A stretch of 64,000 bases of DNA, from NCBI GenBank assembly GCA_016716405.1, contig JADJWK010000003.1, forward strand, positions 496,001-560,000, written 5' to 3'. The translations under genes were made by a program, and so were the position numbers. This document shows, piece after piece, positions 8,605 to 15,581 of the stretch. The DNA is from Candidatus Melainabacteria bacterium (GTDB lineage: Bacteria > Cyanobacteriota > Vampirovibrionia > Obscuribacterales > Obscuribacteraceae). Position 1 is the first letter of the stretch; each line of letters begins with the position of its first letter. The notes beneath the pieces were generated by a model, which saw only the letters and a list, made by a program, of their open reading frames with translations, made no database searches and was not told the DNA's origin.

Positions 8605-9345
8605 TCAGACTACTACGGCTTCGACGTCGCTTGCCGAGAGGACCAGTTGAAGGGTCTCGGCTTCTTTCTTGAGCTCTTCCAGATTGGCGATCAGGGAGCC
8701 GATGGAATATTGATCGAGAAAGAGGCTCAGCGATTTCTCTTCGCCCGCCTGTCTGTAGGATATGGTCAGAAGGCTGTTGATGAGACCGGTGATCGACTGG
8801 CTTTCCAGGTCGGTTCTCTCTTCGTCGGTATCGATCTCCACCGGTGTCATGCTCGTCTGGAACTGGCATCCCGAAAAGACCCGCTCTCGCTTGTCCAGGG
8901 CTAACTGCGCGTGGGCGCAGAACCAAAGCGGATAGCAAGCGGTGAGCTCGTTGAGACGACGCTCGATCTTCTTGAAATTGCCCTTGCCGAATTCCTCGTT
9001 GAGGATCTCGTAAGTCTCGACAATGGCTCGGACGGCGTCCTCGGTTTCGATCTCCTGTTTGAAGCTGTACACGTGGAGGTTGATCACCAGATAGGTGAGC
9101 TCGGCCATATACTGAGCAGGTCGTTTGCCGTTCATGTCGGGATCGATCAGCCTGGCCGCAATCAGATCCGGATCCGCGGACATATCCATGGCTTCCAGGT
9201 CGCTTATCAACAGACGAAAGTCGGGGTCGGTCATGCTGTCCAGAAGGGCGATGGACTCGATCTGGGCGTCCGAAATCTCTTGGCTATACATGAAAACTGA
9301 TTCCAGAAAAGGGTAAGAGGAGGCGATCATAGCACTGCAGCCCAT
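8605..9345 (-). CDS. Helical hypothetical protein co-transcribed with the response regulator
   Basis: About 246 residues, all-helical by composition; no family recognised, and no signal peptide or membrane span. ATG 9345 has GGAAGAG directly upstream; TTG 9354 is an alternative. The gene is acidic and rich in Leu/Glu (MAELTYLVINLHVYSFKQEI, LIANLEELKKEAETLQLVL), resembling helical-repeat scaffolds. It ends five bases before the NarL-type regulator, so it is probably its regulator, sensor partner or target. A terminator-like hairpin sits in its leader (9362-9383), suggesting attenuation. Confidence 0.65.
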   Translation of the reverse strand: MGCSAMIASSYPFLESVFMYSQEISDAQIESIALLDSMTDPDFRLLISDLEAMDMSADPDLIAARLIDPDMNGKRPAQYMAELTYLVINLHVYSFKQEIETEDAVRAIVETYEILNEEFGKGNFKKIERRLNELTACYPLWFCAHAQLALDKRERVFSGCQFQTSMTPVEIDTDEERTDLESQSITGLINSLLTISYRQAGEEKSLSLFLDQYSIGSLIANLEELKKEAETLQLVLSASDVEAVVV

Positions 9346-9361
9346 CTCTTCCAAAGAAAAT

Positions 9362-9383
9362 GCCGCCCCTGGTAAAGGGCGGC
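9362..9383 (-). terminator. Leader hairpin with U-tract (possible attenuator)
   Basis: Read on the minus strand, a perfect 7-bp stem (GCCGCCC / GGGCGGC) with an 8-base loop is followed by ATTTTCTTT. That run leads straight into the GGAAGAG ribosome site of the gene starting at 9345. No minus-strand gene ends within 780 bases upstream, so this is more likely a leader attenuator or a translation-control hairpin than a normal gene terminator. Confidence 0.45.
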
Positions 9384-9740
9384 TAGTATGCCCCAGAGCT
9401 GGTTGTGAAACCGCCGGGCCATTGAAAACGAACCTATTCAGTTGTCAGTAGTTTTATCATGCCCGGGGAAATCGGCAAACTAACAGCGTTTCTGTAAGCC
9501 AGGCTACAGATTGGCCCTTGACTTTAAAAGATATCCGCGGTGCTCTAAAAATCTATGCGCTGAATATTCGTTTGATATGCAAAGCATGCTCGCGGCAGCG
9601 TATTCGAGTTTCCATCAGTGGTTCAGTGGCTGTTTAATGTATTCGACATGTTCGACCTGCGTATAACTGGCACCCTTGGCAATACCAGATGGACAACACT
9701 TAAATGTCTATTGGGGTACTTCTCGGCGGCGAAAAACTTG

Positions 9741-9963
9741 CTAGACTATTCAATGTTAACGGTGAGTGCACACCAGTTGAGCACTTCGAGCCGAGGGGCC
9801 TTGCGGAAACGCCAGGTGGCGCTATCCGGAAACGGTAGCAAGCGAGCCCGCGCTACGTTGAATTCTGATTACGGCGTGGCGAGATACTTGGTTCATGCGA
9901 ATGAGCCTGTCAGAAAGTAGCAAATACGCCGCTCGAGAGCAATCTGAGCGGTGTTTTTGTTTG
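9741..9963 (+). ncRNA. Candidate structured non-coding RNA with GAAA-capped helices
   Basis: A nested set of helices can be drawn by hand. An enclosing 8-bp stem pairs 9748-9755 with 9856-9863 (one U-G). Inside it are GGTG/CACC (9761-9764/9771-9774), a hairpin 9799-9816 ending in GCG-GAAA-CGC, a 7-bp hairpin 9821-9839 ending in CCG-GAAA-CGG, and AGCG/CGCT (9841-9844/9851-9854). Two GNRA (GAAA) loops on the plus strand, and a strong plus-strand intrinsic terminator ~65 bases on, favour a plus-strand RNA. I compared it mentally with tmRNA, SRP RNA, RNase P RNA, 6S RNA and common riboswitches and found no signature of any. The 5' end is not defined. Confidence 0.4.
9927..9963 (+). terminator. 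Intrinsic terminator
   Basis: An 8-bp stem, CGCCGCTC (9927-9934) with GAGCGGTG (9946-9953, one G-U), an 11-base loop and the tail TTTTTGTTTG. It reads on the plus strand, where no protein gene precedes it, so it most likely ends the candidate RNA. Confidence 0.75.
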
Positions 9964-10170
9964 TCATCGCATATGGTGACATTGCTGTGCGAGCAACTCG
10001 CTTTCTATATATCGGCCCTCGCCAATGGTGGCAGAGTACCGAAGACCTTCGACTCGAGCTCTTCGATCAGGGCTATCGCCTCGCCCTCGGCGTCACAGAA
10101 GGCGGGCGCAAATGTCTGCCCTCTGCGGCAGGGATATCCTTCGCCTAGCTGCTGCCGGGGTCTGTCCGGA

Positions 10171-10383
10171 TCAGCCCTTGCTTCCGACCAGGATGATATT
10201 GGCGCCAAGCTGGTAAGCCAATCCATTTTCGGGATTTTTCACTTTTCCGTTGGCGTAGAATCCCCTGGAGCCGGTTTTGAATTCTTTTTCGTCGGCTCGG
10301 ATCGTTCCCCAGACCTTTCCGTCTGAGGTCTTTATTTCGATCGTCAGGAATTTCGGGGCGGCATCGTCTACGGTCTTGGCCAC
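10171..10383 (-). CDS. Small beta-rich hypothetical protein (70 residues)
   Basis: GTG 10383 is preceded by AGGAG at a nine-base spacing. The 70-residue product is soluble and strand-rich (FLTIEIKTSDGKVWGTIRA, FYANGKVKNPENG, ANIILVGSKG), suggesting a single small beta-barrel or sandwich domain. I do not recognise a named family. It lies ~90 bases downstream of the BFN nuclease gene on the same strand and might share its transcript. Its clean start signal and balanced composition make it likely to be real. Confidence 0.65.
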   Translation of the reverse strand: MAKTVDDAAPKFLTIEIKTSDGKVWGTIRADEKEFKTGSRGFYANGKVKNPENGLAYQLGANIILVGSKG

Positions 10384-10476
10384 GACAGGTTTCTCCTAGT
10401 AAGTCGACACCCTAGTCTACAGGATAAGACCGCATCGAGAAAATAGCCTGAGCATTTTCGGTCGCCGACTGCTAAT

Positions 10477-11007
10477 TCAGTCGTCCCCTTCCTGCTGACC
10501 GGGCAGGAAGAAATCGGAAGCTTTGACATCCTTGATGAAATCCTTGAACTCGTCATCATCTTCGGACTTTTCAAGCTCGATAGGCACTGCGTTCTCGGTG
10601 ATGATCTCCAGGGATGCGTAGATTGGCACCCTGGCCTTGACAGCCAGGGCGATGGCGTCGGACGGCCGGGCGTCTATAGTCCTGATTATGGTCTCGCCGC
10701 TCTTGTCGTCGCTCAGCTTCTGGCATTCGAGGTTGATTGCCGCCCGGTAGTCACCATCAACGGTGTCGTTGATCTCCACGTGCCGGACGTTATAGTTGAG
10801 GTCCTCGATGACATTGAGCATGAGATCGTGGGTCATCGGCCTGGGCATCTCCAGCTCCTGGAGCGCCCGGACTATGGCATTGGCGTCCGCCGAGTCTATC
10901 CAGATGATCAACACTTTGTTGATGGTCGGCTCTTTGAGAAGAACCAGAGGCTTTCCCGACCGGCTCTCGACTCCGATCCCGACCACGGATAACTCTCTCA
11001 TAATCAT
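10477..11007 (-). CDS. Bifunctional nuclease family protein (BFN/DUF151)
   Basis: 176 residues. Residues ~1-130 are a DUF151 domain: ELSVVGIGVES, PTINKVLIIWID, the PRPMTHDLM signature and DARPSDAIALAVKARVPIYA. Acidic C-terminal residues (EKSEDDDEFKDF) make a short tail. DUF151 proteins occur in Cyanobacteria and many other bacteria, often in one copy; plant and bacterial members have been reported with RNase/DNase activity, but the physiological role is unclear. GGAGG lies nine bases before ATG 11007. It is downstream of the sensor kinase gene on the same strand (70-base gap). Confidence 0.9.
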   Translation of the reverse strand: MIMRELSVVGIGVESRSGKPLVLLKEPTINKVLIIWIDSADANAIVRALQELEMPRPMTHDLMLNVIEDLNYNVRHVEINDTVDGDYRAAINLECQKLSDDKSGETIIRTIDARPSDAIALAVKARVPIYASLEIITENAVPIELEKSEDDDEFKDFIKDVKASDFFLPGQQEGDD

Positions 11008-11077
11008 CTTCCCGAGCCTCCGCTCACGGTTCTTCTATCTCTTAGTGTATCTCATTTGAGCGCCTCTGTTCGTTTTC

Positions 11078-12175
11078 TCAAAGGCAGATATCCACTACCG
11101 TGCCGGTGCCCTTCTCTGGTGGACGCAGGGAAACCCTGGCACCCAGAATACCGGCACGCTGTTGCATATACTCGAGTCCCCGGGAGCCGTTCCCGATTGC
11201 ATTGTCGCCGATTCCTACTCCGTCGTCGGCGATTGTGATATGAATGTGACCGTCCCGGCGTCCGATCAGGCAGCGTACTTTCTCCGCCCGGGCGTGCTTT
11301 CGGATATTGTTCACCGACTCCTGGACAATGCGATAAATCAGGGTCAGCTCGGTAGACGAGAGATGGTCGAAGTCTTCCGGTCCGAGCTCGCTTCTGAACC
11401 TGACCTTGTAGCCGGATTTTTCCGCTCCTTTTCTGAGGACGTCTTCCACTGCCTCGATAAAGCCGAGGTTTTCCAGGACCGCCGGGCTGAGATTGTCCAT
11501 CACGTCCCGGATACCGGTCATGCTGGCGGACAGCAGCTCGTCGACCTCGGCGGCCAGCCGGTCTTTGCCGGTGGAGTCCTCTGCTTCCCTGAGGCTCTGG
11601 AGTTTCTGTCTTACCGCCTTCAGGTCGTTGAGGACCTGATCGTGCAGGTCTCCGGCCAGGACCCGCCTTTCGATTTCGTCTTCCTTGATCAGCTGGAGCT
11701 GTGAGCGGATCAATTCCTCGTTCCTGATGGCAATCTCCTGGCTCTGGCTATCCAGGCGATCCAGGGTGTCCCGGTACCAGCGCAGGCACGCCCCAGCCAG
11801 TCCTCCACCTCCGACAGCCAGGCACAGCGACGAGGGGCTGGCTGCCAGAGCGAAGAAATGCAGGCAGAGCACCTGGAGGATTATCGAGATCGCCAGAATC
11901 TGGGCGCAGGCAATCAGCCTGGATTTCCCGTCGAGTTTGAGCCCTACGAAGATCGCCCCTGCCGCGAAGACGATGTCCAGGAGCAATCTTATCCAGCTAT
12001 CGCCGCCTGGCGCTCCGGTCGCTGGAGCCGAATATCCGGAGGCGGAGACGAGCATTTTGCTGAACTCGGCGTCTAAGATAGCCAGGCTCTCGCCGGTCAG
12101 CCATGCCAGAGCTGTAACAAGGCTCAGGCTGCAAAGGGCAGGAGTCAGTAAGGACCGCCGCTTCAGGAGAGCCAT
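11078..12175 (-). CDS. Membrane histidine kinase, DegS/NarX type (HisKA_3 + HATPase_c)
   Basis: 365 residues from ATG 12175; the stop of the HMA-like gene is one base upstream (TGAGATG), so translation is coupled and the longer frame is an artefact. The N-terminal ~125 residues contain about four membrane helices. A coiled linker (DRLDSQSQEIAIRNEELIRSQ) leads to HisKA_3 with the phospho-acceptor His in RRVLAGDLHDQVLNDL (~180-200). The ATPase domain has NNIRKHA, DDGVGIG and GSRGLEYMQQRA. All catalytic motifs are intact. HisKA_3 kinases signal to NarL-type regulators; the regulator at 7844-8599 is the nearest candidate partner, which is inference. Confidence 0.9.
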   Translation of the reverse strand: MALLKRRSLLTPALCSLSLVTALAWLTGESLAILDAEFSKMLVSASGYSAPATGAPGGDSWIRLLLDIVFAAGAIFVGLKLDGKSRLIACAQILAISIILQVLCLHFFALAASPSSLCLAVGGGGLAGACLRWYRDTLDRLDSQSQEIAIRNEELIRSQLQLIKEDEIERRVLAGDLHDQVLNDLKAVRQKLQSLREAEDSTGKDRLAAEVDELLSASMTGIRDVMDNLSPAVLENLGFIEAVEDVLRKGAEKSGYKVRFRSELGPEDFDHLSSTELTLIYRIVQESVNNIRKHARAEKVRCLIGRRDGHIHITIADDGVGIGDNAIGNGSRGLEYMQQRAGILGARVSLRPPEKGTGTVVDICL

Positions 12176-12176
12176 C

Positions 12177-12944
12177 TCAGTGCGTTTTGAACTTGAAGAG
12201 AAGCAGATAGACCCCTGTAGCAAGGAGGAGGCCGTGCAGGCTATTGCCTTCGTCCCGGCCGTCTTCGCCTTTGCGGCCGAGCAGCTCGGCAAAGGCATGC
12301 ACACCGGCGGCAGTCCCGCTCTCTCCCTTGACTATCGTCTCGAACAGATCTTTCGAGAGCTCGCTGAGGACGGCCCCGACCTCCTTGAGGGTCTCATGCT
12401 CGGCGTCGTGATGGACGACAATGCTACCGGTCTTGTAATTGTAAGTTACGTCACGTACTCCTTTGACTTTCTTGAGATGGCTGCTCACATGGTCCATGTA
12501 TTCCCGATTAGCCTGATGTTCGTGGACCTTGAAACGGGTACGTCCATGGGTGTGGTGCACCAGACCCGGATCCGCCGGCGGCTTGATCGAGCGGCGCATG
12601 AGATCCATGGCTCCTGTAAGCAGTATGCCGCCGAGAAAGAGAATCTCGGCGACTTCGACTTCTTCGGCTTCCACCACCAGCTCGAGCATCTCGGTGGCGA
12701 GCTGACCGGTGAGACCGGTTATGGAGTCGAGCATCTCGGGATGATCGCCGTGCTCGATGACCATGGAGCCGGTGCGATCGTTGAAGTGCACTCTGTCGAC
12801 TCCGGGAAGCCGGCTCAGCTCCTCATGGACCCGGCTGCCGTGCCCGGCTCGGGTATGGGCTTTGTGAAGGCGCAGGCGAGTGCGGCCCGGCACGTGATGC
12901 TCTATCTCGATAGGCCTGGTGGGCTTCTTCCGAAGTGAAGGCAA
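12177..12944 (-). CDS. Tandem HMA-like domain protein without CxxC
   Basis: 255 residues from TTG 12944, which has AAGGAGGG six bases upstream. It contains two copies of an HMA_2-like ferredoxin fold. Repeat 1 (~12-75) has HHVPGRTRLRL and GSMVIEH; repeat 2 (~128-200) has HHTHGRTRFKV and GSIVVHH. A hydrophobic segment between them (VAEILFLGGILLTGAMDL) and another near the C-terminus (GLLLATGVYLLLF) suggest membrane attachment. Neither repeat has the CxxC metal site of copper chaperones, so metal transfer is doubtful; the His-rich motifs could bind metal differently. Translationally coupled to the downstream histidine kinase, so it may feed a signal to it. Confidence 0.75.
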   Translation of the reverse strand: MPSLRKKPTRPIEIEHHVPGRTRLRLHKAHTRAGHGSRVHEELSRLPGVDRVHFNDRTGSMVIEHGDHPEMLDSITGLTGQLATEMLELVVEAEEVEVAEILFLGGILLTGAMDLMRRSIKPPADPGLVHHTHGRTRFKVHEHQANREYMDHVSSHLKKVKGVRDVTYNYKTGSIVVHHDAEHETLKEVGAVLSELSKDLFETIVKGESGTAAGVHAFAELLGRKGEDGRDEGNSLHGLLLATGVYLLLFKFKTH

Positions 12945-13028
12945 GGTCGGCCCTCCTTAACGACTGTTATTTAATGGTAACAGGGCGCCAAATTCTCTTT
13001 CAAGCCGTTGCGCTGCTCAGCACCGCAT

Positions 13029-13889
13029 TCAATGCTTCTCGAGAGCTCTGGCTATCCAGTATTCGAGACTGGTCCTGTCTCCGTATCGTCTGACCCAATC
13101 GAAACTTTCCCTGGCTCTGGCGGCAGCCCCGCCGAATTGCTGGGCAAGCGCCAGGAAACACCGCGCCTGTGTGGTTTCGTAGTCACTGTCTTTGACGCTC
13201 TCGAGCATCTCGTCCGCCTTTCTCTTCCCGTCGAGATAAAGCAGGAAGGGATACGGCCAATCGAGACGGTTGACTCGCTTGATCGATCTGGCAAGAAGCT
13301 CGGACTCCTCTTTTTTCTGACCTGCCTGCCTGCGATTCAGAATGGCCAGAACGGCAGCATGACCCGTATAGCGATCCTTCCAGGATACCTTTTCTAGCCA
13401 GCTTTCGAGCCGGGCGGCGCCGAGATGTCCCTGACCGGCGCAGAGCGCGGCGCCTCCGTAATTGAGGTTGGCATAGGGATCAAGTGGCTTCAGCTCGATG
13501 GCCTTGTTGAAGTCTTTGAGAGCGAGGGCTGCTCTGCCCGAGCGAAAATACGAGACGCCGCGGTTGTTGTAAGCCAGGCTGCTCCTGCTGTCGGCTTTGA
13601 TGGCGCCGGTCAGATCCGCTATGGCTCGGTCGTACTGTTTGAGCTGGTTATAGGCGGTGCCGCGCTCTATGAGAGCCTGGCTGTTCCCGGGCGACAGCTT
13701 GACGGCCTTGCTCAATTCTCTGACTGCGTTTTCGTAGCCGCCCCGGACCAGATATTCTTTGCCGATATCCAGGTGGGTCTCGAAGGCGCCCTTGGCTGTC
13801 GCGCCTCTCTGCTCGAAAAGCGTCAGGCTTGCCGCTGCAATTAGCGCCAGGATGGCTATTCGACCTTTGTCTCGAGCTGCTGATAACAT
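13029..13889 (-). CDS. Exported TPR protein
   Basis: 286 residues. A signal peptide covers ~1-33 (IAILALIAAASLTLFEQ). At least three canonical TPRs follow at ~38-150, e.g. GGYENAVRELSKAVKLSPGN, KQYDRAIADLTGAIKADSRS and GRAALALKDFNKAIELKPLDP. The remainder, to residue 286, is helical TPR-like. No lipobox Cys is seen, so it should be periplasmic or surface-localised and act as an assembly or docking factor. It lies ~85 bases upstream of the HMA-like gene on the same strand. The region up to 14114 holds no further gene. Confidence 0.8.
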   Translation of the reverse strand: MLSAARDKGRIAILALIAAASLTLFEQRGATAKGAFETHLDIGKEYLVRGGYENAVRELSKAVKLSPGNSQALIERGTAYNQLKQYDRAIADLTGAIKADSRSSLAYNNRGVSYFRSGRAALALKDFNKAIELKPLDPYANLNYGGAALCAGQGHLGAARLESWLEKVSWKDRYTGHAAVLAILNRRQAGQKKEESELLARSIKRVNRLDWPYPFLLYLDGKRKADEMLESVKDSDYETTQARCFLALAQQFGGAAARARESFDWVRRYGDRTSLEYWIARALEKH

Positions 13890-14114
13890 TGACAGTCTCC
13901 TGGTCTATTTTAGACGTCGAGATTCCCCGGATGCCTGTTTGTAACATTCTGCTCACAAGAACTTCGGACATCCAGGTGTGTATTTTTTTCGGAAGGGAAT
14001 ATCGTAGATAGCGTCCATATGGCTTTTAAGACGGTTCTCCAGCGATAATAGCCCTTCTTGCCGGTTGACCGGAAAGCCAGATGGAGAGCCAGGGATGAGT
14101 CCCGGAGAAAAATC

Positions 14115-15581
14115 ATGCAAGGGAGCAGCGGGACCCCGCAAGACGATACAGACAAACGCATCAGCGACGATGCTGCCAAGACTCTGCAGAACATCCTGAA
14201 CGCGGTCAGAACTTCTCTCGAAGACGAGTTCGCCATTCAGCAGATGGAGTATGACGAGGTCTATGGAGTCGAGTCCGAAGAATTCGAGCGTTATCAAATC
14301 CAGGTGGCTGACTGGCTCCGGGACAATAGACTCGTGGATGCCGTGGTCGACATGCTCCCTCTCTCCTGTTTCATGAATGTTCAACGCGATCAAGATCCTC
14401 AGCAGTATCAAGAACCGGAACAGCAAGAGCCGCAGCCCCAGTATCAAGAGCCGCAGTATCAAGAGCCCCAGTATCAAGAGCCGCAGTATCAGGAGCCGCA
14501 ATTTCAAGAAGCCCAGCCAGAGCCGGCACCGCTCCAGGCGCCGGTGCACTCTTATGACGAGCAGTCAACCTCGTACGTCAATATGCAGCCGCCGCCCACT
14601 TCAGCCGGGGCATCGTTGCCGCCGGCCTTCTCGCCTCCGCCCCCACCGGAGCCGCAGCCCGCTGCCGCTGTCGGGCAGAATGCCGGCTGGCCGGAGCAGC
14701 CCTGGGGACCTCCACCTGGCAATCCGGCGCAGCCGGAGCAACAGAACTCGATCGGGCAAGGCAATCCCTGGGCTCAATCCGACGACGATTCGGGCTGGTA
14801 CACCGGCGCTGAGCCGGGCGACACGACCCGCAATGCGGAGCAGTCCGATGGCGCTGATGATGCCTCACAATGGAGTCAGCCTCAGTGGAATTCTTCCGTC
14901 GAGCCTGCCAGCAGGCAAGGTGGTTTCGAGAGCGGTGGTTGGGCAGCCCTTCAGGAAGAATCCACGGCAGAGCAGGAGGCGACCCCTGCTCAATACGCCG
15001 ACGCAGCTTCGGCTGCGAGTGCCTTTGCTGCTCCCGCGACTGCTCCAGAGCCGGCTCCCGCGCCCGCGCAAGCACCGGCACCCGCATCCGGCTGGGCCGC
15101 CTTAGAGCCGGCGAGAGCTCCGGCCGAGGCACCAGCGCCGGCGACGACATCCGGGTGGGCGGCACCCGAATCAGCACCAGCACCTGTATCAGCACCTGCA
15201 CCGGCATCCGGCTGGGCCGCACCGGAATCGGCACCGGCATCCGGCTGGGCCGCACCGGAACCGGCTCCAGCTCCAGCCCCGGCTCCAGCCCCCGCCTGGC
15301 CCCCGGCTCCAGCCCCGGCTCCAGCTCCAGACCCAGCCCCAATCTCAATCCAAGCCCCAGTCCCAGCCTGGCCCCCGGCGCCTGAGCCGATGCCCGTCCC
15401 TGCTCCTGCCCCTGCTCCGGAACCTCAACCAGAGACAGCACCGGTTTTTCAGTCCATTCCGGTGCCCTCTCAAGATCAGCCCACTCAAAAGCAAACTGCG
15501 CCTGCCCCGGTACAGGATCCCAAGAAAGGTGAGGAGTCCGAAGAGGACTATACCTACGATCCCACTACAGCCTGGGGTTAG
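14115..15581 (+). CDS. Pro/Gln/Ala-rich low-complexity protein with YQEP and SGWA repeats
   Basis: 488 residues from ATG 14115, which has GGAGA six bases upstream; ATG 14058 is in frame but lacks a ribosome site. Residues ~1-95 are a compact acidic helical domain (AKTLQNILNAVRTSLEDEF...). Tandem (Y/F)QEP units at ~110-140 follow, then ~330 residues of Pro/Ala-rich sequence with repeated SGWAAPE and long PAPA stretches. No signal peptide or membrane segment. It looks like a cytoplasmic scaffold or cell-envelope spacer. Its stop overlaps that of the convergent protease-kinase gene by three bases (shared TTAG). Function unknown. Confidence 0.7.
   Translation: MQGSSGTPQDDTDKRISDDAAKTLQNILNAVRTSLEDEFAIQQMEYDEVYGVESEEFERYQIQVADWLRDNRLVDAVVDMLPLSCFMNVQRDQDPQQYQEPEQQEPQPQYQEPQYQEPQYQEPQYQEPQFQEAQPEPAPLQAPVHSYDEQSTSYVNMQPPPTSAGASLPPAFSPPPPPEPQPAAAVGQNAGWPEQPWGPPPGNPAQPEQQNSIGQGNPWAQSDDDSGWYTGAEPGDTTRNAEQSDGADDASQWSQPQWNSSVEPASRQGGFESGGWAALQEESTAEQEATPAQYADAASAASAFAAPATAPEPAPAPAQAPAPASGWAALEPARAPAEAPAPATTSGWAAPESAPAPVSAPAPASGWAAPESAPASGWAAPEPAPAPAPAPAPAWPPAPAPAPAPDPAPISIQAPVPAWPPAPEPMPVPAPAPAPEPQPETAPVFQSIPVPSQDQPTQKQTAPAPVQDPKKGEESEEDYTYDPTTAWG

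Larger units (their letters stand above)
9346..10170. other. 825-bp gene-poor interval
   Basis: No convincing protein gene. The only plus-strand frame over 90 codons (9618-9920) has no ribosome site or recognisable domain, and its codons cover the RNA-like helices. The interval contains the minus-strand leader hairpin (9362-9383), a probable structured RNA (9741-9963) and its terminator. The stretches 9384-9740 and 9964-10170 show nothing I can assign. Confidence 0.6.

Noticed and set aside
9618..9920. A 100-codon plus-strand frame in the large gap
   Set aside because: No ribosome site, odd composition and no domain; it overlaps the helices of the candidate RNA, which explain the sequence better.
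9741..9963. tmRNA, 6S, SRP, RNase P or a known riboswitch
   Set aside because: None of the diagnostic sequences (tRNA-like ends with CCA, GGAAGG SRP loop, GAGGAAAGUCC, standard riboswitch cores) is present.
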